Shown here piece after piece: positions 8,509-15,414 of a DNA stretch of 64,000 bases. The position numbers and the translations under genes are program-made. The stretch spans positions 28,052-92,051 of the forward strand of contig NZ_JAPJDA010000006.1 of NCBI RefSeq assembly GCF_026241755.1. The letters are read 5' to 3'. This stretch comes from Salinimicrobium profundisediminis. Lineage in GTDB: Bacteria > Bacteroidota > Bacteroidia > Flavobacteriales > Flavobacteriaceae. The notes under the pieces were generated by a model. The model was not told where the DNA came from, did no database searches, and worked only from the letters and a program-made list of their open reading frames with translations. Each line of letters begins with the position of its first letter. Position 1 is the stretch's first letter.

Positions 8509-10209
8509 TTATAGAAGTAATGCTGTGTTCACCCATTGCCACACATGGAAGCTACTCGTGTTATCTCCTGCCAGATACTTTTTCCATTCTTTCTGAATTT
8601 TTTCGTGATCAAACCAATCTGTTGCTGAAGTATTTTTAAGGTGAAGCAATTTCTCTTCCACAAATGCTTTAAGTTCCTGACTTAACCATTCCCGCTGGGG
8701 AGTTTGGAGAGGACGTTTTGGAGCATAAGAGATAGTAGAGGGAACTAGCGGTTTTAGGATCTCGCGGAGCATATATTTTCCAACTCCATTCTTAATTTTA
8801 TAACCCTCTGGTTGTGCAAAAGCGAGTTCGACGAGGCGATAATCAAGAAAAGGCTCCCGAAGTTCAGTGCTATAGGTCATGGAAACCCTGTCATTGAATC
8901 GCAGCGCTCGTGGGAGTTTGGTATAAAAAAGATCCCGAAACTGCAGATTCTGCAGTCTGTTGTCGAACGGTTCTGGATATTCTGTCTTTTGTGCCAAAGC
9001 GGCAAATTCGGGATTTAGCACATGCGTTCGGAAAGGAGAATTTTGTCCGGTGCCCTGGATGATTGAGCCGGAGGTTTGATAATAGTCATACCCTGCCCAT
9101 TGCTCATCCATTCCCTGCCCGTCAAGTAACACCTTTACACCGTTGGCATGAGCCTGTTCAAAAATTTTAGAATAAGCCATGGTAGGAATACCTCCAAAAG
9201 GTTCATCCTGTTGCCGACTCATTTTTATTGCATTCGTTTGAACTTCGGAAGCCGAAAAAAGTACTTTGTGAAGCGGGTTTTGTGTAGTTGAGATCATCTG
9301 TTCTACCCATGGAAGCTCATCATAACGTTCATCTCCCGTGTAAAAAGAATAAGCATTGACCTGCTGTTTATCTTCAAACATATTCACCAGTGCAAGGAGG
9401 AGGGAACTATCCACTCCGCCGCTTATGTTAAATGCTACAGGCACATCGGCACGGAAACGAAGTTTGATACTGTCTTTCAGTAGTTCGAGATATTCAGCTT
9501 TTGCTTGTTCAATAGAGCTTTCAGATCTTATATTTTGGACTCTTGAAACAAAATTATACCACTTTTCAAGCTTTAGCCGACCTTCAGAATATTCCAGCAA
9601 ATATCCACCCGGTAATTGTTTGATGTTACTGTAAAAAGCCTCTTCCGGCATACCGTAGGAGCCATAGCTAAAATAATTTGCCCAGACCTTTAGGTTTGGT
9701 GGGGTGTCAAAAATGACATTTTTGAGTGTCTTTATTTCACTGCTGAAGTAGAGGTTTTTATCAGCTTCAGAATAATAAAAAGGTTTCACTCCAAACCTAT
9801 CCCGTGCAGCAAAAAGCTTTTTTTCCCGGCAATCCCAGATGGCAAAGGAAAACATTCCGTTAAATCTATTAAGGCATTCTTTTCCCCAGTAGATAAAAGC
9901 TGCCAGCAGTACTTCAGTATCCGACGAGGTTTTAAAATTGTAATGCGGTTTTAATTCCTCTTTCAGCTCTTTATAATTATAAATTTCCCCGTTAAAACTC
10001 AAATAATATCTACCGGAATTATCTATAAAGGGTTCATTGGCATCGGGGGAAAGATCAATAATGGAAAGCCGGTTGTGGCCTATGGCTGCAAAACCCGGAT
10101 CGAAGTATGTGCCGGTGTGATCAGGGCCACGGTGATGTTGTGCCTGAAGCATTTTTTGAAGTTCTGCTTCAGAAGGGTTTGGGCCAATGATTCCTGCAAT
10201 TCCACACAT
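8509..10209 (-). CDS. asnB: Asparagine synthase-like glutamine amidotransferase
   Basis: Class II glutamine amidotransferase fused to an asparagine synthetase ATP-pyrophosphatase domain, 566 aa. Cys2 of MCGIAGIIG is the nucleophile for glutamine hydrolysis; NRLSIIDLS and the SSDTEVLLAAF segment belong to the glutaminase half; the synthetase half has the PP-loop NISGGVDSSLLLAL and LLDGQGMDEQWAGYD. It may make free asparagine, but AsnB-like proteins inside polysaccharide loci often amidate uronic or other acidic sugars (WbpS-type), and its position next to neuA, neuC and neuB makes that alternative reasonable. A TAnnTTTG box on the same strand lies at 10251-10258. The 3' end converges on the barrel gene. 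Confidence 0.85.
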   Translation of the reverse strand: MCGIAGIIGPNPSEAELQKMLQAQHHRGPDHTGTYFDPGFAAIGHNRLSIIDLSPDANEPFIDNSGRYYLSFNGEIYNYKELKEELKPHYNFKTSSDTEVLLAAFIYWGKECLNRFNGMFSFAIWDCREKKLFAARDRFGVKPFYYSEADKNLYFSSEIKTLKNVIFDTPPNLKVWANYFSYGSYGMPEEAFYSNIKQLPGGYLLEYSEGRLKLEKWYNFVSRVQNIRSESSIEQAKAEYLELLKDSIKLRFRADVPVAFNISGGVDSSLLLALVNMFEDKQQVNAYSFYTGDERYDELPWVEQMISTTQNPLHKVLFSASEVQTNAIKMSRQQDEPFGGIPTMAYSKIFEQAHANGVKVLLDGQGMDEQWAGYDYYQTSGSIIQGTGQNSPFRTHVLNPEFAALAQKTEYPEPFDNRLQNLQFRDLFYTKLPRALRFNDRVSMTYSTELREPFLDYRLVELAFAQPEGYKIKNGVGKYMLREILKPLVPSTISYAPKRPLQTPQREWLSQELKAFVEEKLLHLKNTSATDWFDHEKIQKEWKKYLAGDNTSSFHVWQWVNTALLL

Positions 10210-10250
10210 TAGCTATTGTATATAGTATAATGAATATTGTATAATTTTTT

Positions 10251-10258
10251 CAAAGCTA
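10251..10258 (-). promoter_or_regulatory. Promoter box TAGCTTTG for the asnB-like gene
   Basis: The minus strand reads TAGCTTTG, an exact TAnnTTTG match, 42 bases upstream of the start codon at 10209. Transcription would start near 10243. It supports independent transcription of the asnB-like gene. Confidence 0.5.
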
Positions 10259-10333
10259 TAAAAAGCACCAATAAACAAGCACCAAATTCCAATTTAGTGT
10301 TGTATTTGGTATAACAATAAGAAATATACGCAA

Positions 10334-10405
10334 CCGTTTTTGGTTTTGCCCCTCACCCTAAAGCCCGCCTGCGGCCGGCAGGGGAGCCCACAAACGGGTT
10401 CAGAA
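10334..10405. repeat. Intergenic hairpin repeat with an inserted GC-rich palindrome
   Basis: Within the spacer 10210-10486 (which also holds ACAACAAACAATAAACTA-type words), positions 10334-10343 (CCGTTTTTGG) through about 10400 match the hairpin element at 14168-14212. This copy differs by about 20 extra bases at 10364-10383 (GCCTGCGGCCGGCAGG core), which form their own palindrome. Confidence 0.7.
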
Positions 10406-10486
10406 AATTTAGAACAACAAACAATAAACTAAAAACAACAAACCAATAGTAAACGCTAACAGCCTACGGAAAAATCTGATAATCGT

Positions 10487-11185
10487 TTATTGTTCCCTGA
10501 AAATTGTCAGAAGCCTCTCGGCTTTCTCCCAATCTGCCGGCGTATCAATATTTACATGCGGATCTCCGGTAGTGTCAATGAAACCTATCTTATTTCCGTA
10601 AAGGGAATTTTGTTTCTGAAGAACCTCTGTTTTTGTTATATAAATTGCACCATCACGATGATAGGCCTTAGGCAGGTCCTGCCTTCGGGAAATAATCTCT
10701 TTCTCTCCGGTAGCAATTGCTAATTGTCCATTGTTTTGTTCAAAGATCCAGTGCGGATTGAATTCTGCAGGCACTTCCCGAACAGAGATCAAGGAATCGA
10801 ATTTCCCTTTAGAAAATTGCTCTATGGCTGCATCTATCAATCCATTTCTACGCAAGGGAGAAGTCACCTGCAGCAGACAAACTGCATCAAAATTTTGCCC
10901 TTTTTGAGCAAAGAAGTTCAGTGCGTGTTGAATAACTTCCAGAGAAGAAGTACCATCGGCTGCCAGGGCTGCAGGTCTGATGAAAGGAACTTCCAGTCCA
11001 ATTTCTTTAGCGATCCGAATGATCTCAGGATCATCTGAACTCAGGATCACACTGGATAGCAGGGTTGAGTTTTTGGCTGCCTCATAAGTGTACTGCAGCA
11101 AAGGTTTTCCGTCGAGAGATTTAATATTCTTTCCGGGTATTCCTTTACTGCCGCCGCGGGCGGGAATGAGTCCAAGGATTTTCAT
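10487..11185 (-). CDS. neuA: Acylneuraminate cytidylyltransferase (CMP-sialic acid synthetase type)
   Basis: Activates a nonulosonic acid with CTP to give the CMP-sugar donor; cytosolic. The 232-aa product has the family N-terminus IPARGGSKGIPGKNIK (residues 7-22), AVCLLQVTSPLRR, the metal-binding segment near YHRDGAIYITK and the C-terminal FIDTTGDPHVNIDTPADWEKAE. Length is normal for single-domain NeuA. With neuC and neuB on the same strand it forms the sialic/legionaminic acid pathway; no genes for diacetamido-bacillosamine (PglF/PglE types) are present here, so N-acetylneuraminate is somewhat more likely than legionaminate, but the choice cannot be settled from sequence. It is separated from neuC by an inserted four-helix-bundle gene. 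Confidence 0.92.
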   Translation of the reverse strand: MKILGLIPARGGSKGIPGKNIKSLDGKPLLQYTYEAAKNSTLLSSVILSSDDPEIIRIAKEIGLEVPFIRPAALAADGTSSLEVIQHALNFFAQKGQNFDAVCLLQVTSPLRRNGLIDAAIEQFSKGKFDSLISVREVPAEFNPHWIFEQNNGQLAIATGEKEIISRRQDLPKAYHRDGAIYITKTEVLQKQNSLYGNKIGFIDTTGDPHVNIDTPADWEKAERLLTIFREQ

Positions 11186-11291
11186 TTTTCGGTTAGCGGT
11201 TAGCGGTTATCAGTTTGTCAGGTCGGGTTATTGATTTATGAAGTCGTAAAATTAACCGATAACTCAGTATCTGACAGCCTGAAACAGAAGA

Positions 11292-11654
11292 TCATGTTTT
11301 CCAGTTCTTTTCGACATAAAGCATAAAAGAAAATATTTTCCCTCCTAAAAGATCATATTTCTTTATTAGTTCAAGGGTTCCCTCCAGTTTATATAATTCA
11401 TTGATCATTTCCAGTTGGGAAATGCATTCCAACAATGACGCATGAGCATAGGTGAGAAATTTTAGAAAATCCTGTTTGTATACTTTTCGACCATATCCCT
11501 CAACAATAGCATCCTTAATACTTTTTGAGGATCTTCTTACTTGACTTCCCTGTTCATATAATTCAAACTTCGGCAACTTTAAGGAAAGCTTATGGACTTC
11601 AATAGCATATTCAAAAGCTAAATTGTAAATATCAAGATCCTTGTGGCTTTTCAT
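11292..11654 (-). CDS. Four-helix-bundle protein, second copy of the family
   Basis: 120-aa helical protein of the same four-helix-bundle family as 5013-5408 but clearly diverged: HKDLDIYNLAFEYAIEVHKLS, the central motif RRSSKSIKDAIVEGYGR, then FLKFLTYAHASLLECISQLEMI. It lies inside the neuB-neuC-neuA block, flanked by word-like spacers (GGTTAGCGGTTAGCGG at 11188 and CCGACAACTGACAACTC near 11718). Function unknown; by context it is an inserted cargo gene. The ATG at 11654 gives the normal family length. Confidence 0.87.
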   Translation of the reverse strand: MKSHKDLDIYNLAFEYAIEVHKLSLKLPKFELYEQGSQVRRSSKSIKDAIVEGYGRKVYKQDFLKFLTYAHASLLECISQLEMINELYKLEGTLELIKKYDLLGGKIFSFMLYVEKNWKT

Positions 11655-11726
11655 GCTTCATCATTTTCTGGATTTCACCAATTTAAAAAAATTCAACCGA
11701 CAACAGAGAACCGACAACTGACAACT

Positions 11727-12881
11727 CTAATAAGTAATCGTCTTCGAATACGTCAATTCCACCGTAGCAAGGATCTCCGCTATTTTTTCTCCCGCATTCC
11801 CATCTCCATAAAGTTCTGAAGAAGGATAATGTTCTCTTACAAGAGCATTTTTGGTTACCTTCAGGATCTGCTCTCTATTGTAATCTACATCTGTAACATT
11901 TTGTGCCCGGCTCCTCCTGTGTTGACGGTTTCCAATATTTACAACAGGTACTCCAAGATAGGCACATTCACGTAATCCTGCACTGGAATTCCCTATTAAA
12001 GCTTTTGCATTTTTTAGAAGTTTAAGGAAGTCGATAGGATTCATATTCTTGAAAAAGTGAATATTTCCTGGTTTTTCCAGTTCACGGAAAGATCGGATCC
12101 CGTTTGATGTGCCGTCTGATCCTGCATCTACATTAGGCCAGAACCAGAAAGTGGGATAATCAAGAACTTTAATGGCATGTAGTGTTTCCAGCACATGCTT
12201 TTTAGCTTGTTTATACTCTGTGGTTACAGGGTGCTGCATCACCACAATATAGCCCTCCTGCCAGTTTAATTCCATCCCGACTCCGCCATATTTTGCAATA
12301 GGATTAAAATTTAGGTTTGGATTTTCACTTACCATTTTCGCAAGATCAATCGAAGGGCATCCGGTATTAATTACTTTCTCAGGTTCTTCTCCTAGTTTTA
12401 TTACACGTTCCCGTGCGTCATGGGTGCAGACGAGGTGCAGATCGGCAAGTTTTGTATTAGCATGCCTTACTTTCTCATCGATACTGCCGGTTACTTCTCC
12501 GCCCTGTATGTGAACGAGGGGAATGTTTTGATAAGATGCTGCAATGGAAGTTGCGATGGTTTCAAATCTGTCGGCAATGGTAATCACCGCATCTGGTTTT
12601 AGGTTGTAAAAGACATTAGTAAGTTCCATCACTCCCAATCCGGTGGTCTTAGCCATAGTGGTGGGATTTTCTCCCTCCAGTACCATAAATACTTTTGCAG
12701 CGATGGGAAAACCGTCCTTTTCAATGAAATCCACGGCATTTCCGTAACGGTCCAGTAAGGCCGAACCGGCAATTACCAGTTGCAACTCCAGGTCTGGATG
12801 ATTTTGTATTGCAGTGAGTGCTGTTTTTATTCTGCTGTAGGAGGGGCGGGCAGTGACTACGACGCAGATTTTTCTTTTCAT
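11727..12881 (-). CDS. neuC: UDP-N-acetylglucosamine 2-epimerase, hydrolysing (NeuC type)
   Basis: Hydrolyses and epimerises UDP-GlcNAc (or a UDP-di-N-acetyl sugar in the legionaminate variant) to free ManNAc-type sugar, substrate of NeuB. The 384-aa product starts MKRKICVVVTARPSYSRI and shows HIQGGEVTGSIDEKVRHA, ALIGNSSAGLRECAYLGVPVVNIGNRQ and QNVTDVDYN, as in NeuC/LegG. The frame is open to 12995, but the extra 38 residues (start MVLLPASDDH) are composed of spacer-like DNA and do not match the family, so the ATG at 12881 is chosen. It belongs with neuA and neuB on the same strand. Confidence 0.92.
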   Translation of the reverse strand: MKRKICVVVTARPSYSRIKTALTAIQNHPDLELQLVIAGSALLDRYGNAVDFIEKDGFPIAAKVFMVLEGENPTTMAKTTGLGVMELTNVFYNLKPDAVITIADRFETIATSIAASYQNIPLVHIQGGEVTGSIDEKVRHANTKLADLHLVCTHDARERVIKLGEEPEKVINTGCPSIDLAKMVSENPNLNFNPIAKYGGVGMELNWQEGYIVVMQHPVTTEYKQAKKHVLETLHAIKVLDYPTFWFWPNVDAGSDGTSNGIRSFRELEKPGNIHFFKNMNPIDFLKLLKNAKALIGNSSAGLRECAYLGVPVVNIGNRQHRRSRAQNVTDVDYNREQILKVTKNALVREHYPSSELYGDGNAGEKIAEILATVELTYSKTITY

Positions 12882-12995
12882 TCGGTTCCCGGTTTGATGT
12901 TTTCGGTTTGGAGTAGCTAATGTAGCAAATTTGTCTGTTCTTTTTTGCATTGCATTCCTCTCCCTGTGGTCGTCGGATGCAGGCAAAAGAACCAA

Positions 12996-13011
12996 TCCCG
13001 AAGCGTCGGGA
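12996..13011. repeat. Small hairpin TCCCGA-AGCG-TCGGGA
   Basis: Perfect 6-bp stem with a 4-base loop in the spacer upstream of neuC. This type of CCCGAAGCGTCGGG palindrome is a common intergenic element in Flavobacteriaceae, as far as I recall; it is not followed by a T run and so is not a clear terminator. Confidence 0.6.
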
Positions 13012-13018
13012 CTAGGTT

Positions 13019-13177
13019 TACGAAAATTTGTCTAAATTTTTTGTTCGGCACCTAAATTGTAGGAACTCGCGGGAAAAAGAACAGTAAAAGAGAAAAAGCA
13101 GCTTAGCTCAAACAGCCTAAAATTTCACCCCCGATAGCTATCGGGGTTCACTTCAAATTTTACGACAAATTTTCGTA
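13019..13177. repeat. 159-bp segment bounded by perfect 14-bp inverted repeats (possible MITE)
   Basis: TACGAAAATTTGTC at 13019-13032 is repeated in inverted orientation (GACAAATTTTCGTA) at 13164-13177. Just inside both arms are related AAATTT stretches. The interior has no open reading frame and includes a perfect 18-bp palindrome at 13129-13146. The structure resembles a miniature inverted-repeat element, but no target-site duplication was identified. Confidence 0.55.
13129..13146. repeat. Perfect 18-bp palindrome CCCCGATAGCTATCGGGG
   Basis: Fully self-complementary sequence between neuC and the kinase-like gene, in the middle of the 13019-13177 element. Seen directly; its role is unknown. 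Confidence 0.9.
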
Positions 13178-13247
13178 GGCCGTTTTAAACTTAAACTATC
13201 CATAGTTAAACAGTAAAAAGTAAAATCTGCTAATAAAAAACATAGTG

Positions 13248-13312
13248 CCTGTCAGTCTGAGCCTCCTTATATGCCCGGCAGGGCAGAGAAGGAGAAGGTC
13301 GAAGACGACAGG
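13248..13312. repeat. Nested palindromic intergenic repeat
   Basis: Outer arms CCTGTCAGTCTGAGC (13248-13262) and GTCGAAGACGACAGG pair with one unpaired base. Between them lies a second structure with arms CTCCTT and AAGGAG and an inner GCCC-GGCA-GGGC hairpin. The outer element looks like the widespread short TCTGAGCnnnGTCGAAG repeat of Flavobacteriaceae with extra DNA in its centre. Confidence 0.65.
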
Positions 13313-13416
13313 AGTTATTATAAATTCCCAATCCAACAAACGATAAAGTAAAAACTCTCCATTTCCTACTTCCCATTTCCCGCTCTCCACCATTTTTCCG
13401 AAATTCGAAATTTTCT

Positions 13417-13424
13417 TATATTTG
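13417..13424 (+). promoter_or_regulatory. Promoter box TATATTTG for the kinase-like gene
   Basis: Exact TAnnTTTG match. It overlaps the first possible TTG codon of the frame at 13422, so the coding region must start later; the TTG at 13440 lies about 9 bases after the predicted transcription start. Confidence 0.6.
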
Positions 13425-13439
13425 TCAAAGCAATATCAT

Positions 13440-14078
13440 TTGAAAAATGAACTACATAATGTCCTTTCAGGAAAGAGCGAAGTTAGGTTTGGAAAACTTA
13501 TCCAGGCAATCGCCAATTACCTTAAAGATGGCGCGCAAACAAGCTCAACTTCTCAGAACAACAAGTACTACAAAAAAGAAGAAACAAAGAAATTAATAAA
13601 ATATATTTCTGAGAATAATCTTTGGATCGATATCGACACATCGCAATATGTTAGTGAAGGAGCTGAACAGAAAGTCTATTTAAAAGATACCGAGAAGGTT
13701 CTAAAATTAAACGATAGCATTTACTATACTTCCTGGAAAGATTATTTTTATAATCTCCTCCTACATAACTACTTTTTTCCAGACACGGCATATAATTTAA
13801 AAGGGTTTACAACCGATAATAATATTCTGTATGCAGTAGTAGAACAATCTTTCGTGTCAATTACTGAAAGGACAGATCTTGCTCAAGTTAAAGCATTTTT
13901 AACTCTAAATGGGTTTGAAAATAATCGCAACAACGACTATTTCAATCCTCAATTGGGTATCATTTTAGAGGATTTACATGACGAGAATGTCTTAACCAAA
14001 AATGATATTCTATATTTTATTGACACGGTCTTTTACTTAACTGAATCCTTTTGGAGTGCTGAAAATTTCAATAGTTAA
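13440..14078 (+). CDS. Polyvalent-protein-type Ser/Thr/Tyr kinase-like domain protein
   Basis: Stand-alone protein of about 212 aa. Recognised by pattern as similar to the kinase domain described in polyvalent proteins of mobile elements (Kinase-PolyVal): the central segment YVSEGAEQKVYLKDTEKVLK has a glycine-loop-like part and a possible ATP-binding Lys, the C-terminal part has GIILEDLHDENVL (catalytic-loop-like, D-H-x-x-N) and YFIDTVFY (DFG position replaced by IDT). It is on the + strand between two minus-strand sialic acid genes, with its own promoter box at 13417-13424 and repeat-rich spacers on both sides, so it is likely a transferred cargo gene. The first TTG (13422) overlaps the promoter; 13440 is preferred. 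The family assignment is from memory of conserved residues, and substrates are unknown. Confidence 0.68.
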   Translation: MKNELHNVLSGKSEVRFGKLIQAIANYLKDGAQTSSTSQNNKYYKKEETKKLIKYISENNLWIDIDTSQYVSEGAEQKVYLKDTEKVLKLNDSIYYTSWKDYFYNLLLHNYFFPDTAYNLKGFTTDNNILYAVVEQSFVSITERTDLAQVKAFLTLNGFENNRNNDYFNPQLGIILEDLHDENVLTKNDILYFIDTVFYLTESFWSAENFNS

Positions 14079-14102
14079 AAAACTAACCTTCAGCAGGTAA
14101 GC

Positions 14103-14263
14103 AAAAACGAACTCAGGAACTTTCTCTACCGACTCTCGACTACCGTCTAAAGATTGTTCACAATAAACCGTTTTTGGTTTTACCCCTCATCCTAAAGAGA
14201 GCCCAAAAACGGAATCAGGAACTTACACTACCGACTCCCGACCACCGTCTAAAGACTTTTCCA
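14103..14263. repeat. Direct repeat pair (about 58 bp) around a perfect hairpin
   Basis: Positions 14103-14160 and 14205-14263 are diverged copies of one another, sharing AAAAACG, TCAGGAACT, CTACCGACTC and ACCGTCTAAAGA in the same order. Between them CCGTTTTTGG (14168-14177) and CCAAAAACGG (14203-14212) form a perfect 10-bp stem. A relative of the hairpin part lies at 10334-10405. It sits between the kinase-like gene and the end of neuB. Confidence 0.75.
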
Positions 14264-14274
14264 GAAACAACAAA

Positions 14275-15270
14275 CTACTCAAGGTCCTCCTCCTGTAAGA
14301 ACTCCCACTGCACCAAATTTCTGCTCAAATTTTTCCCGATCACCTCCCTAAAATTTGAAGCGTCGATTCCAAAACCTTTTGGCTTTTTAGACTCCAGGTC
14401 TTCAAAACTAAGGATATGTCCTGCGGGGAGATCTTTGTTTACAGCAAGGGATTTTTCGAAGATATTTTTAAGATCGCTAAAGGAGCTATTGTCCGATTTA
14501 TCTACAGGGTGTTGCTGCGCCAGTGAAATGTTTTTTACTGCGGAAACTAATTGCTTTATTTCATCAATTTCTAAAGAAGAAGATGCATCGGGGCCAAACA
14601 TTTGCCGGTTGAATACAGCATGAAACTCCAGAATCTCAGCTCCTAGTGCGGTGGCAGCAATGCAGGTTTCTATGCGAGCTGAATGATCCGAATATCCTAC
14701 TGTGACTCCGTATCGCTCCTTTAACTGCTGAATCACATTAAGCCCATAATTTTCGGTACGGGTAGGGTAGGAGGTAGTGCACTGGAGGATGGAAAAATCC
14801 ACATTCAGGTCTTTAAGGAAATCTGCAGTTTTATCCAGCTCTTCAAAAGAACTCATTCCTGAAGAAAGGATCATTGGCTTTTTAGTAGCAGCGATCTTTT
14901 GCAGCAGCAGAAAATTATTGACCTCGCCCGATCCAATCTTGTATCTTTTTAGATCAAGCTCCTCCAGCAGGTCCACTGCTGCATTGCTAAACGGCGAAGC
15001 CATGAATTCCACCCCCGCTTCTTCACAATGGGTCTTTAATTCCTGCCATTGTTGAAGGGAAAATTCCATGCGTTTCCAATAGTCAAACCGGATTTTATCC
15101 TGAGTAGAAAATTTCACTCTGAAAGGCTCATGTACGCTGCTTTCAGCTTCGGCAATATGCACCTGGAATTTTACGGCATCGACGCCGGTTTTCGCCAGGG
15201 CGTCTATATAGGAGTGGGCGATCCCGAGGCTGCCCTCATGGGCTTGTGCTATTTCTGCTATGATGAACAT
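14275..15270 (-). CDS. neuB: N-acetylneuraminate synthase family protein
   Basis: Condenses phosphoenolpyruvate with ManNAc (or the 2,4-diacetamido analogue) to form a nine-carbon nonulosonic acid; cytosolic. The 331-aa product has the NeuB barrel start IIAEIAQAHEGS, VDAVKFQV, KIGSGEVNN, MILSSGMSS and VGYSDHSARIETC, and ends with a SAF (antifreeze-like) domain at about residues 270-331 (LPAGHILSFEDLESKKPKG). Slightly short but complete. It is on the same strand as neuC and neuA but 1.4 kb upstream of neuC because of the inserted kinase-like gene and repeats, which suggests an originally compact operon. Confidence 0.92.
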   Translation of the reverse strand: MFIIAEIAQAHEGSLGIAHSYIDALAKTGVDAVKFQVHIAEAESSVHEPFRVKFSTQDKIRFDYWKRMEFSLQQWQELKTHCEEAGVEFMASPFSNAAVDLLEELDLKRYKIGSGEVNNFLLLQKIAATKKPMILSSGMSSFEELDKTADFLKDLNVDFSILQCTTSYPTRTENYGLNVIQQLKERYGVTVGYSDHSARIETCIAATALGAEILEFHAVFNRQMFGPDASSSLEIDEIKQLVSAVKNISLAQQHPVDKSDNSSFSDLKNIFEKSLAVNKDLPAGHILSFEDLESKKPKGFGIDASNFREVIGKNLSRNLVQWEFLQEEDLE

Positions 15271-15273
15271 GTT

Positions 15274-15414
15274 GTTTTCAGTTCTCGGTTGTCGGTTCTC
15301 GGTGCCAGTTGCTAATTGCTAGTTGCTAGTTGCCGATTTGTTTAAAGGCTAAAGTAGTGAAAATGTAATTCAGGACAACCTACCGACTACCGCCTCTGGC
15401 CTAAAGACTCCCCA
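15274..15414. repeat. Word-like degenerate repeat spacer
   Basis: Spacer between neuB and the fusion gene built from near-repeats of CGGTTGTCGGTTCTCGG, TGCTAATTGCTAGTTGC and CCGACTACCGCC. The same vocabulary occurs at 11690-11725, 30118-30190, 31310-31345 and 63891-64000. No promoter box was found for neuB. Confidence 0.6.

Noticed and set aside
12882..12995. N-terminal extension of neuC by 38 codons
   Set aside because: The extension is encoded by spacer-type sequence and does not resemble the NeuC family, whose start MKRKICVVVTARPSYSRI is at 12881.
13422..13439. Earlier TTG start of the kinase-like gene
   Set aside because: The codon overlaps the promoter box 13417-13424 and would lie upstream of the expected transcription start.
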